Position numbers and translations under genes: made by a program. Positions 1-6,591 of a DNA stretch of 11,535 nucleotides are shown piece by piece; within the stretch, counting starts at the first letter, position 1, and each line of letters opens with the position of its first letter. The DNA is from Synechococcus sp. PL34863bin_39. GTDB taxonomy: Bacteria > Cyanobacteriota > Cyanobacteriia > PCC-6307 > Cyanobiaceae. The stretch is from the NCBI GenBank assembly GCA_011523155.1, contig WTHL01000210.1:1-11535 (forward strand), written 5' to 3'. The notes beneath the pieces were generated by a model. That model searched no databases. It was not told where the DNA came from and was given only the letters and a program-made list of their open reading frames with translations.

Positions 1-759
1 GCCCACCCCTTCGGCGATGCGCTGTTCGATCGAGGCCCAGACCGCCGCAGCATTGCGTTGACGAACGGTGATCGCCGTTGTTGATCCCGGGCGCGTCGTG
101 TCGATCCCGTCGACGAAGGCTGAGGGTTGAGTCGGTCCCAGGGGCTGGGCATCGGCGAGGCCGACCTGGAGTGGTCCCCACAGCAGAAGGAGGAGGTTGC
201 GGGCACTGCCCAGCTCCCTCGCCCGCCCCTCGAGCAGCAGCCGAAGCATCAGGTTCTCAGGCGGAGGCGTCAGCAGGGCCTCGATCAGCTGAAGATCGTT
301 GCTGATCTGCTGCAGGCCACTGGTCAGCAACCATTGGCCAACCCCCATGGCGGGTCTGGGCTCAGGAGCCCGGCCGTTGTCACGGTGAAGACGCACACAC
401 CGGCCTCCATCCAGGATTGTTGCGATTGCGGCACGCAGTGTGGCGGTGTCGGGATCCTGGAGCAGGCCCTCGCAATCCAGGCTGAGAATGGACTCGGTGT
501 TGATCGGAAGCGAGGCCGGCAGCAGCAGGAGCAAGGGGGAGGGCTGCCAGTGCGCACGCAGACGTCGCAGTTCCTGATCAAAAAGGGCGAGGTGTTCAAT
601 CCGCCCGACCGACCAGATCACGAGGCGAGGGTGACTGACCAGGTCGTCGTCCCGCAGCCTGACCACCAGCTCCGGATCACTGGCTGTGAGGCGCAGGGCC
701 AGGGATTCACCCAGCAGGGCAGGCGCCAACAGAAGAATCTCAGCTTCGGCAGCGTTCAA
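1..759 (-). CDS. DUF3685 (Ycf55-like) protein, N-terminal part, cut by window edge
   Basis: The minus-strand frame stays open from a TTG at 759 to the left edge, giving 253 residues with no stop; the C-terminal half lies outside the window. It begins MNAAEAEILLLAPALLGESL. The first roughly 110 residues alternate hydrophobic strands and acidic helices like a degenerate response-regulator receiver domain. This is followed by a leucine-rich helical region (LLTSGLQQISNDLQLIEALL, about residues 145-165), which matches my memory of the cyanobacterial DUF3685 family, related to the plastid Ycf55 protein. Function is unknown; a regulatory or thylakoid-associated role has been guessed for relatives. 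TTG is chosen because an in-frame stop (775-777) lies six codons upstream, no ATG is available, and AGG at 766-768 could serve as ribosome binding site. It follows the Fur-family gene by 68 bases on the same strand and may be cotranscribed. The family call is from memory, not a search. Confidence 0.72.
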   Translation of the reverse strand, partial: MNAAEAEILLLAPALLGESLALRLTASDPELVVRLRDDDLVSHPRLVIWSVGRIEHLALFDQELRRLRAHWQPSPLLLLLPASLPINTESILSLDCEGLLQDPDTATLRAAIATILDGGRCVRLHRDNGRAPEPRPAMGVGQWLLTSGLQQISNDLQLIEALLTPPPENLMLRLLLEGRARELGSARNLLLLLWGPLQVGLADAQPLGPTQPSAFVDGIDTTRPGSTTAITVRQRNAAAVWASIEQRIAEGVG

Positions 760-827
760 CAGGCACCTGCGAGGTCATTTCGGCCAAGCTAACGAGCATT
801 TCGTGATCGCTCCAGTGCCAGCCTCAA

Positions 828-1301
828 TCAGCTGCTGCGTCGACCGTTGAGTTGCAGGGTGTAGGACTCGATTCTGTAGCCGGTGGCTGCCTCGATCTGG
901 GCCAGGAGATCAGGGGGAAGCTCAACGTCGATGTCTTCAATCTGGCCACTGTCGAGACAGGTCAGATGGCTGTGGGGATCACTCCGGTAGCCATAAAGCC
1001 GTCCATTGGCGCGATCAAGACACTCGATCACTCCTGCCGACTGCAGAGCTTCCAGGTTCTGATACACCGAGGTGTGGCCGATGCTTCGACCACGGGCATT
1101 CAGTTTCTCGAAAATGTCGCGAGCACTCATGTGACTTGCTTCTGACCAGAGCAGGTCGAGCACCATCCGCCGCTGACGGCTGAGACGCATCCCCAGCTGT
1201 CGGCAACGTTCAAAGGCACCTTGAGCGCCGGAATTGCTCAGGGGCGTTCCGACGGGTTGATGGTGGCTGGATGCGCCCGACACAACCTTGCGCGGAATCA
1301 C
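828..1301 (-). CDS. Fur-family metal- or peroxide-responsive transcriptional regulator (PerR-like)
   Basis: This 157-residue protein is a Fur-superfamily repressor. The winged-helix recognition region reads HTSVYQNLEALQSAGVIE (about 76-93), the counterpart of the Fur TVYRNL helix. A dimerisation part follows with SDPHSHLTCLDSGQIEDI (about 107-124), the regulatory metal region. The usual first CxxC is reduced to C115-LD-S118 and the second C-terminal CxxC is absent, so the structural zinc site of classical Fur and Zur appears lost. Together with GRLYG and a C-terminus near LQLNG, this fits cyanobacterial PerR-type members better than Fur or Zur, but the effector cannot be read from sequence. 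The start is GTG at 1301; the first 35 or so residues look poorly ordered, so a later start is possible. It lies 43 bases after hisA on the same strand, and a 16-base palindrome sits just upstream (1324-1339). Confidence 0.9.
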   Translation of the reverse strand: MIPRKVVSGASSHHQPVGTPLSNSGAQGAFERCRQLGMRLSRQRRMVLDLLWSEASHMSARDIFEKLNARGRSIGHTSVYQNLEALQSAGVIECLDRANGRLYGYRSDPHSHLTCLDSGQIEDIDVELPPDLLAQIEAATGYRIESYTLQLNGRRSS

Positions 1302-1323
1302 TTCATCTTAGGGTCTGGATCAA

Positions 1324-1339
1324 CGGTTCGATTGAACCG
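1324..1339. promoter_or_regulatory. Perfect inverted repeat upstream of the Fur-family gene
   Basis: CGGTTC-GATT-GAACCG is a perfect 6-base inverted repeat with a 4-base centre, 22 bases upstream of the GTG start at 1301 and just past the hisA stop. It could be an operator for autoregulation by the Fur-family protein, or an intercistronic hairpin. It is not AT-rich like known Fur or PerR boxes, and no T-run follows on the minus strand, so it is not a standard terminator. Function is inferred only from position. Confidence 0.4.
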
Positions 1340-1344
1340 CCTGA

Positions 1345-2112
1345 TCAGGCCAGACCACCTGACGTCGTGAACGCATCCTGGAGCCGTCCGCTGCCGATCG
1401 CATCGATGGCTTCGGACAGGTCGACCCGACCGTCGTAGAGGGCCCGGCCGACAATCACGCCAGTGACCCCACGGGCCTCCAGGGCCAGCAGGGCCAGCAG
1501 GTCCGCCATGCAGCCAATCCCCCCCGAAGCGATCACCGGAACGGAGCTTGCCTCCGCCATGGCGCGCAGGGCCTCCAGATTCGGCCCCGCCAGGGTCCCA
1601 TCGGTGGCGATGTCAGTACTGATGATCGCCGCGATGCCGCATGCACTCAACTCGGAGGCCAGGTCGGTGGCTTCAACGGTGCTCTCTTCGATCCAGCCGC
1701 GGGTGGCGACCTTGCCATCCCTGGCATCGATGCCCACGATCACCTTCCCCGGGTAGCGACTTGCGAGGTCTTTCACCAGATCTGGGTTCTCGATGGCGAC
1801 GGTGCCGAGGATGACGCGATCAAGTCCACAGCTCAGCAGCGATTCGGCCCGTTCCGCTGAACGAACCCCTCCACCGAGCTGCACGGGAATGGACAAGGCC
1901 TCGGTGATTGCCCTGACACTGGCGTCGTTGACGGGGTCACCGCTCCTGGCGCCGTCCAGATCCACCAGGTGGAGTCGCGTTGCACCCTGACGCTGCCAGC
2001 TGAGGGCCTGGGCCACAGGATCGTCACTGAAGCGGGTGACCTGGTCGTAATCCCCCTGGTGGAGTCGCACGCAGGCTCCACCCAGCAGGTCGATGGCGGG
2101 GATGATCTCCAT
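1345..2112 (-). CDS. hisA: HisA, phosphoribosylformimino-5-aminoimidazole carboxamide ribotide isomerase
   Basis: HisA performs the Amadori rearrangement of ProFAR to PRFAR, the fourth step of histidine biosynthesis, in the cytoplasm. The 255-residue product is a (beta/alpha)8 barrel with duplicated half-barrel phosphate sites. Visible hallmarks are MEIIPAIDLLGG with the catalytic D8, LVDLDGA (49-55), QLGGGVRS (78-85), VGIDARDG with the second catalytic Asp (D129), STDIATDGT (165-173), ASGGIG (195-200) and VGRALYDG (221-228). The ATG at 2112 is chosen over the 16-residue upstream extension because HisA proteins begin at M-E-I-I-P-A-I-D. No clear Shine-Dalgarno sequence precedes it. The stop codon lies inside a 12-base palindrome (1339-1350). 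It is the first gene of a probable three-gene minus-strand unit and is divergent from the CSP41-like gene across 77 bases. As is usual in cyanobacteria, no other his gene is adjacent. Confidence 0.97.
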   Translation of the reverse strand: MEIIPAIDLLGGACVRLHQGDYDQVTRFSDDPVAQALSWQRQGATRLHLVDLDGARSGDPVNDASVRAITEALSIPVQLGGGVRSAERAESLLSCGLDRVILGTVAIENPDLVKDLASRYPGKVIVGIDARDGKVATRGWIEESTVEATDLASELSACGIAAIISTDIATDGTLAGPNLEALRAMAEASSVPVIASGGIGCMADLLALLALEARGVTGVIVGRALYDGRVDLSEAIDAIGSGRLQDAFTTSGGLA

Positions 2113-2189
2113 GGGGAGGTAATCACTTCTCCCCATCCTGCAGTGCGGGGCATGGCCCACGCTTCAATGGCGCCAGCGCAGAGTCCTCG

Positions 2190-3113
2190 ATGAAGATCCT
2201 GGTGATGGGCGGCACCCGCTTTGTGGGCAAGCCCCTGGTGTCATCTTTGCTCCGACAGGGGCACAACCTCACCCTGTTCACCCGTGGTCGTCAGCCGGCA
2301 CCGGAGGGGGTGACCCATGTCACCGGAGATCGAAGCGATGGGAAGGATCTCGCCCAGCTGCAGGACCAGTCCTTCGACGTGATCGTCGACAGTTCAGGCC
2401 GCACCCTTGATGACACGCGAGCGGTGATCGCGGTGACAGGGGCTCCGCGCCATCGCTTTCTGTATGTGAGCTCAGCTGGGGTCTACGCCGGGTCCGATCA
2501 GTGGCCCCTCGACGAGGACGCTCCCCTCGATCCCGCCAGCCGCCATTCCGGCAAGGCCGACACCGAAGCCTGGCTTCTGAAGGAGGGAATCCCCTACACC
2601 AGTTTCCGCCCGACCTACATCGTCGGCCCCGGTAACTACAACCCGGTTGAGCGCTGGTTCTTCGATCGGGTCTGTCACAACCTCCCCGTTCCGCTTCCGG
2701 GTGATGGCAGCACCATCACTCAGCTCGGTCACGTTGATGACCTCGCCGATGCCATGGTGCGCTCCCTTGGTGTGGATGCGGCCACGAATCGCATCTACAA
2801 CTGTTCATCGCGTCGCGGCATCACCTTCGCCGGCATCGTCAAGGCAGCTGCCCTGGCCTGTGGCAAGTCTCCCGATGCTGTCGATGTCCGCCCGTTCGAT
2901 CCCAGCGGTCTGGATCCGAAGGCCCGCAAAGCCTTCCCCCTGCGTCTCAGCCATTTCCTCACTGACGTGAGCAGGGCGGAACGGGAGCTTGCCTGGAGTC
3001 CGCGCTACGACGCGGTGTCCGCAATCCGCCACAACTATGAGCTGGATTACAGCCAGCGGGTTGGTGCGACTCCCGATGTCAGTGGAGATGCTGCGCTCAT
3101 CGGTTCGATCTGA
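2190..3113 (+). CDS. CSP41-like NAD(P)-binding extended SDR protein
   Basis: A 307-residue atypical short-chain dehydrogenase/reductase. The Rossmann dinucleotide-binding start is MKILVMGGTRFVG, with the glycine motif at residues 7-13; then VIVDSSG (64-70), RFLYVSSAGVYAG (89-101), SFRPTYIVGPGNY (138-150), and HVDDLADAM in the substrate domain. The catalytic Tyr-x-x-x-Lys pair is not intact: Lys122 is present but residue 118 is Arg. This matches the CSP41 branch, whose plant chloroplast members bind and cleave RNA stem-loops and stabilise plastid transcripts and ribosomes rather than act as sugar epimerases. Annotation pipelines usually call these proteins NAD-dependent epimerase/dehydratase. 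An RNA-related role here is inferred from family resemblance only. The gene is divergent from hisA and its last 17 bases overlap the 3' end of pgsA on the opposite strand. Confidence 0.88.
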   Translation: MKILVMGGTRFVGKPLVSSLLRQGHNLTLFTRGRQPAPEGVTHVTGDRSDGKDLAQLQDQSFDVIVDSSGRTLDDTRAVIAVTGAPRHRFLYVSSAGVYAGSDQWPLDEDAPLDPASRHSGKADTEAWLLKEGIPYTSFRPTYIVGPGNYNPVERWFFDRVCHNLPVPLPGDGSTITQLGHVDDLADAMVRSLGVDAATNRIYNCSSRRGITFAGIVKAAALACGKSPDAVDVRPFDPSGLDPKARKAFPLRLSHFLTDVSRAERELAWSPRYDAVSAIRHNYELDYSQRVGATPDVSGDAALIGSI

Positions 3114-3627
3114 GGTAACCGAGTGCCGAGTGCAGGGCCAGAGCCAGGGAGGGCCAGAACAGCCACCAGCCGATCTGGTGCAGTCCGGCAACCGTCGCGC
3201 TGTCTCCCCAGCTGCCTGGCCACAGCAGAAGCAGCAGGCTGACGAACTGCAGCACGGTCTTGGCTTTCCCCAGCCGGGAGGCTGGAGCGCCGTCACTGGC
3301 ATCACGGCGCCAACCCGAAATCAGCATTTCCCGGGCCAGCAACAACCAGATTGACCACAGCGGCAGACCTCCACTGGCAGCCAGCCAGAGCAATGGTGCT
3401 GTCAGGAGCACTTTGTCGGCGAGTGGATCCAGCCGAGCTCCCCAGCTGCTGCCTCCCCCTGCTTTCCGGGCCATCCAGCCGTCGAACGCGTCGCTGGCAC
3501 CACCGGCCACAAGGAGACACCACGCCATTGACTCTTGCTGAAGCAGCAGGCAGAGCAGAAGCGGTAGCCCTGCGGCGGCGCGGAAGACGGTGAGGCGGTC
3601 GGCCCAGGTGCGCCATCGGTTGGTCAA
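3097..3627 (-). CDS. pgsA: CDP-diacylglycerol--glycerol-3-phosphate 3-phosphatidyltransferase
   Basis: This membrane enzyme transfers the phosphatidyl group from CDP-diacylglycerol to glycerol-3-phosphate, making phosphatidylglycerolphosphate, the precursor of phosphatidylglycerol, which is needed for thylakoid photosystems. The 176-residue product carries a perfect CDP-alcohol phosphatidyltransferase motif, D46-x2-D49-G50-x2-A53-R54-x8-G63-x3-D67-x3-D71, whose aspartates bind the metal and the CDP moiety. The PgsA-type GKAKTVLQ follows at 120-127. Hydrophobic segments lie at about 20-43, 73-97, 125-137 and 152-170. The same frame stays open far upstream, but that part is antisense to the CBS gene and reads as noise. 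The TTG at 3627 gives MTNRWRTWADRLT and a normal family length. The starts of pgsA and the CBS gene are only 30 bases apart, and the 3' end overlaps the CSP41-like gene by 17 bases. Confidence 0.92.
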   Translation of the reverse strand: MTNRWRTWADRLTVFRAAAGLPLLLCLLLQQESMAWCLLVAGGASDAFDGWMARKAGGGSSWGARLDPLADKVLLTAPLLWLAASGGLPLWSIWLLLAREMLISGWRRDASDGAPASRLGKAKTVLQFVSLLLLLWPGSWGDSATVAGLHQIGWWLFWPSLALALHSALGYLRSNR

Positions 3628-3657
3628 GATCAGAATGCAGGCAATCGCTTGCGATCC

Positions 3658-4128
3658 ATGGTGCTCCAGCAGACGGTCGGCGACGTGATGAGCAGCCCGG
3701 TTCTCCGTGTCAGGCCTGACACCGAGCTCAGGGAAGCCGTGGCGTTGCTCAGTGAGCACCATGTCAGTGGTCTTGCCGTCGTCAACGACGCCGGTGAGTT
3801 GATCGGCGAACTGACGGAACAGCACCTGATGGTGCGTGAGCGCGGCCTGGATGCAGGTCCCTACGTGATGCTGCTCGACAGCGTCATCTACCTGCGCAAC
3901 CCACTCAACTGGGACAAACAGGTGCACCAGGTGCTGGGGACCACTGTCAAGGACCTGATGAGTCATGACAGCCATGCCTGTGCCGAGTCGCTGCCTCTGC
4001 CGAAAGCAGCAGCGCAACTGCATGCAGGAAGCACCCAGCGCCTCTATGTGGTGGATTCAGGCCAACAGCCGATCGGTGTGATCACCCGTGGCGATGTGGT
4101 CAGAGCCCTGGCGCTTCACGACGTCTGA
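3658..4128 (+). CDS. Two-CBS-domain protein
   Basis: A 156-residue stand-alone Bateman module made of two CBS domains. CBS1 spans about residues 6-60 (VGDVMSSPVLRVRPDTELRE, then HHVSGLAVVNDAGELIGELT). CBS2 spans about 96-152 (VKDLMSHDSHACAESLPLPK, then RLYVVDSGQQPIGVITRGD). The linker (67-92) contains YVMLLDSVIYLRNP, a segment common in cyanobacterial and plant CBS-only proteins. Such pairs bind adenosine nucleotides in the inter-domain cleft and act as energy or redox sensors for partner proteins; plastid CBSX proteins regulate thioredoxin. The partner here is unknown. ATG 3658 is preferred over the in-frame TTG at 3649, because the latter lies inside the inverted repeat ATCGC-TT-GCGAT (3644-3655). 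The gene diverges from pgsA and converges on the 4150-5682 gene with a strong hairpin between them. Confidence 0.9.
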   Translation: MVLQQTVGDVMSSPVLRVRPDTELREAVALLSEHHVSGLAVVNDAGELIGELTEQHLMVRERGLDAGPYVMLLDSVIYLRNPLNWDKQVHQVLGTTVKDLMSHDSHACAESLPLPKAAAQLHAGSTQRLYVVDSGQQPIGVITRGDVVRALALHDV

Positions 4129-4140
4129 TGTCCCGGTTCA

Positions 4141-4164
4141 CCGGCATTGTCAGGGCAGTGCCGG
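4141..4164. terminator. Hairpin at the junction of two convergent genes
   Basis: CCGGCATTG, loop TCAGGG, CAGTGCCGG forms a 9-base stem with a single T-G wobble. It starts 12 bases after the CBS gene stop and overlaps the last codons and stop of the converging minus-strand gene (Leu-Pro-Ala-Leu-Pro-stop). There is no T-tract on either side, so it is not a textbook intrinsic terminator. It may still act as a bidirectional 3'-end or RNA-stabilising structure. Confidence 0.45.
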
Positions 4165-5682
4165 AAGCAGGGGCGGTGGAGCCGGGGGAGACACCCCTGG
4201 AGACGGAGACACCAGGGGCGGTGGCAGCGGCGCTGCGAACGATTCCACCGCCGCATCCGGCACGACAGTGGAGTTCAGGTTGCCATCGTTGCCGGATTCG
4301 GGGGGCCACCATGCCGACTCGTCGATCACAACCGGGGGTGGCAGATCCGGAGGCAGCAGCGGGCGGAGGCCCGGCCTCAGGGCCTGACCTGCCGGCGTCA
4401 GATCGTTGCCTGTCAACCGGTCGGGCACTAGATCAGCCTGGGGCCTCTCTCGCAGCACCAGGGGATCCGCCGTGATCGGGGGCTCGGGAAGCGGGGGGCG
4501 TCCCACCTCTGCGGGATCGGATTGCGATGGTCCCTCAGACGGTCGGTATGGACCCGTCGTCGGGCTCCAGATCATCCTCGCCACAGGTTCAACGCCCTGT
4601 TCCATCACCCGGTTCAGACCTGCCAGCGAACGGTCGACCAGGCGCCCGCCGAGCCATTGAGCACAGTCGATCGGACCCGTGCAGCGATTGCCCAGTCGCA
4701 CGTTCAGGCCGAGGTCGGCCATCAGCGTGCCCCGAAGGTCGGTCCCGCGCCTGCTCAGTCGCAACAGATAAGGCACATGCACAAAACTTGTGGCACCGCC
4801 GCTGATCCAGTTGGCATCCTCGTCAGTGAATCCCTTGACACCAGGAATGATCAGACGGCTCTTGGAGGCGTGGTCAGGCAGATAGGCACTGACCAGACCC
4901 CGCCGGCGCGCCAGGTCTCGCGTTTGCTCAAGCGTCAGGCCGTCCCGGCTCATCAGCATCTCCAGGCGGCCGTCCTGACGCAGTCCGTAAATCATCCGGA
5001 TCCGCGGCAGGTAGTAGCGGATCCTCTGCCCCATGCTGATGCTGTAGGCCCCCTTGTAACTCGGTGGGGCTGCCTGCAGGTCGTTGTAGACGCTGTGCAA
5101 TCCCCCGATGAAGGTGTCGTAGGCCTTGGCCCGGGCATCGCTGAGTTCGCCGTAGCCGAAATCAACCTGGCCGTCGTGCCGGATCCCGATGAAGGCCCGC
5201 TGGCGTGCCGCACTGCGATTGCGTCCTCGCCAGACCCGTCGGCCGAATTTGAGATCACCGAGGGGCACGGTCACCTCCCTGCCGTCGGACTCGAGATGGC
5301 GCTCATACATCGGTCCGGTGACAAACGCCAGTGCGCTTGGGTCGGCATAGGCCTCGGCTTCCCGGTCCCAGCCCTCGAGCAGCCCAAACCGCACCTTGCG
5401 CGGGTCGAGGTCAAAGGCATAGACCTCGGCATCGGGCACATAGCGGAAGGCCCCCCCGGCCTCCCCGAGCGCGCTGAAGCTGCTGTCCGGGCCCGTTTCG
5501 CCGGGTCCGGGTGCGTTCGGGGCGAGGGCCACGAGCGTGACCCATCCGAGGACCGGAAGGCCAAGGAGCCACCAGCGTCGGCGCTGGAACGGCGAACGTC
5601 GTCGTCTGCGGGGCTGACGGTCGCGTCTGGGCTTGATCGCCGCACGATTCCGCGAACCAGGTCTGGGAAGGGTGCGTGTCAT
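4150..5682 (-). CDS. Membrane-anchored proline-rich protein, weakly like DUF2233/phosphodiester glycosidase
   Basis: A 510-residue protein I cannot firmly assign. Residues 1-36 are strongly basic (a run of five Arg at 25-29), followed by one hydrophobic segment at about 37-55 (WWLLGLPVLGWVTLVALAP), so it is probably an inner-membrane-anchored protein with the bulk outside the cytoplasm. The globular part (about 77-350) contains IGIRHDGQVDFG (165-176), RMIYGLRQDGRLEML (229-243) and DGLTLEQTRDLARRRGL (247-263). That last pattern faintly recalls the repeat layout of phosphodiester glycosidase (DUF2233) domains, but their hallmark glycine-rich active-site segments are not visible. C334 and C340 could form a disulfide. 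Residues from about 380 to the end are proline-rich and low in complexity, resembling a cell-wall-spanning or protein-interaction tail. The ATG overlaps the stop of the upstream PdeM-like gene by four bases (ATGA), indicating translational coupling. Confidence 0.85.
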   Translation of the reverse strand: MTRTLPRPGSRNRAAIKPRRDRQPRRRRRSPFQRRRWWLLGLPVLGWVTLVALAPNAPGPGETGPDSSFSALGEAGGAFRYVPDAEVYAFDLDPRKVRFGLLEGWDREAEAYADPSALAFVTGPMYERHLESDGREVTVPLGDLKFGRRVWRGRNRSAARQRAFIGIRHDGQVDFGYGELSDARAKAYDTFIGGLHSVYNDLQAAPPSYKGAYSISMGQRIRYYLPRIRMIYGLRQDGRLEMLMSRDGLTLEQTRDLARRRGLVSAYLPDHASKSRLIIPGVKGFTDEDANWISGGATSFVHVPYLLRLSRRGTDLRGTLMADLGLNVRLGNRCTGPIDCAQWLGGRLVDRSLAGLNRVMEQGVEPVARMIWSPTTGPYRPSEGPSQSDPAEVGRPPLPEPPITADPLVLRERPQADLVPDRLTGNDLTPAGQALRPGLRPLLPPDLPPPVVIDESAWWPPESGNDGNLNSTVVPDAAVESFAAPLPPPLVSPSPGVSPPAPPPLLPALP

Positions 5683-6371
5683 CCGGTCAACCTGGTGCGA
5701 CGAGAGGTGGAGGAGGGCTCCAGCCAGGGCGACACTGTGCCATCAGCCACCAACCATTTTCGGTAGCGCCGATCGCAGGGATGGCCTCCGGTGAGCTGTC
5801 CGAAGGCCGGCAGAAGCAGTCGTTGCTGGTCGCTGTCAAAGGGAAAGCACGGCACCCGCAACCGGTCATACCCTCCATGAATTGAGGCGACAGGATGGAT
5901 GTGACCACAGACATTCAGCAGCGCTGTCTCGGTGTCGTGGTCCGGGGTTTCAGGCTCATGGCTGAGCCAGAGCCGGCCAAGCCTGAAACTGCTCTGCTGG
6001 GGAAGCCCCTCGAGCACGCTGCAGCGATCGTGATTGCCTCCGATCAACATCACCTCGCAACCGCAGAGTTCCGGCAGGGAGGCGAGGGTGTCCCGCAGGG
6101 CAGAGGTGAGCCCTGCGCGGCCGTGAATCAGATCACCCAGCACGAGCAGACGCTGCGGCGCCAGATCACTGCAGAGACGGAGCAGTGGATTCAGTGTGCC
6201 CCGGTCCTGATCACTGGGTAGCGGGATCCCATGGGCCTGGAACACCTCGGCCTTGCCGAGGTGCAGGTCCGCCACCATCAGCTCACGGCTGCAGGGCCGC
6301 CAGAGTGCCTTGTCCGGGAGGAAAACAAGCTCCTCATCACTCCATTGCCAGGTGTGACCTAACCCCGGCAT
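5679..6371 (-). CDS. pdeM: PdeM-like metallophosphoesterase (COG1407 type)
   Basis: A 230-residue calcineurin-like phosphoesterase with a complete two-metal active site: D35 and H37 in VADLHLGKAEVF, D80 in VLGDLIHGRAG, N113 and H114 in GGNHDR, H138 in LSHEPE, and H157 and H159 in CGHIHP. The HGIPLP segment (47-52) after the first motif and the overall size fit the COG1407 group, which automatic annotation usually calls ligase-associated DNA damage response endonuclease PdeM. In bacteria where that name arose the gene sits beside a DNA ligase and helicase. Neither is in this window, so the physiological substrate is uncertain. The ATG at 6371 has GGAG four bases upstream. The stop overlaps the start of the 4150-5682 gene by four bases, making a two-gene operon. 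Confidence 0.88.
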   Translation of the reverse strand: MPGLGHTWQWSDEELVFLPDKALWRPCSRELMVADLHLGKAEVFQAHGIPLPSDQDRGTLNPLLRLCSDLAPQRLLVLGDLIHGRAGLTSALRDTLASLPELCGCEVMLIGGNHDRCSVLEGLPQQSSFRLGRLWLSHEPETPDHDTETALLNVCGHIHPVASIHGGYDRLRVPCFPFDSDQQRLLLPAFGQLTGGHPCDRRYRKWLVADGTVSPWLEPSSTSRRTRLTG

Positions 6372-6455
6372 TCGGCTCCTTTCCCTGTCCCGTCAATCGG
6401 CATCGGCCCATCTTGACGGCTTCTCTTCTCCAGCACCACCGCTACGAGGCAAGAC

Positions 6456-6569
6456 GTGGCAACCTGTCGTGAGCCGCTCCTTCAGTCGATGACCATGGCC
6501 CTCCTGATCGCACTGGCTGGATCCCTTGTGGCCATGGGATTGATCGTGCGCCGCCTGGATCAGGGTTGA
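6456..6569 (+). CDS. Possible very small membrane protein
   Basis: A short plus-strand frame fills an otherwise empty gap. From GTG 6456 it encodes 37 residues; from ATG 6489, 26 residues (MTMALLIALAGSLVAMGLIV, then RRLDQG). The core is one hydrophobic helix followed by two Arg, the topology of single-span thylakoid or inner-membrane subunits with a cytoplasmic C-terminus. GTG 6456 is favoured because GAGG at 6446-6449 sits six bases upstream; the ATG lacks such a site. The end is followed by a compact hairpin (6575-6591) shared with the converging ribbon-helix-helix gene. I do not recognise it as a known photosystem or cytochrome small subunit. The absence of any other use for this space, the hairpin and the membrane profile support it. 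It could still be a chance frame. Confidence 0.5.
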   Translation: MATCREPLLQSMTMALLIALAGSLVAMGLIVRRLDQG

Positions 6570-6574
6570 GCCAT

Positions 6575-6591
6575 ATCGCTGAAGCAGCGGT
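6575..6591. terminator. Hairpin between convergent gene ends
   Basis: ATCGCTG-AAG-CAGCGGT forms a seven-pair stem with one T-G wobble and a 3-base loop. It lies exactly in the 22-base gap between the small membrane ORF (stop at 6569) and the ribbon-helix-helix gene (stop at 6592). No clear T-tract follows on either strand. It is a plausible shared 3'-end structure. Confidence 0.4.

Noticed and set aside
127..792. Plus-strand open frame of 221 codons
   Set aside because: It is antisense to the DUF3685 gene, Gln/Arg-rich with no recognisable domain; the minus-strand frame reads as a coherent protein.
787..805. Possible hairpin between the Fur-family and DUF3685 genes (ACGA...TCGT)
   Set aside because: The stem is only four base pairs with no T-tract, within chance expectation.
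3628..4023. Upstream extension of the pgsA frame
   Set aside because: It is antisense to the CBS protein and contributes no PgsA-like sequence; PgsA length is normal from TTG 3627.
4522..5766. Plus-strand open frame of 414 codons
   Set aside because: It is opposite the proline-rich membrane protein, has low-complexity His/Pro/Gln composition, and no start signal; typical GC-rich shadow frame.
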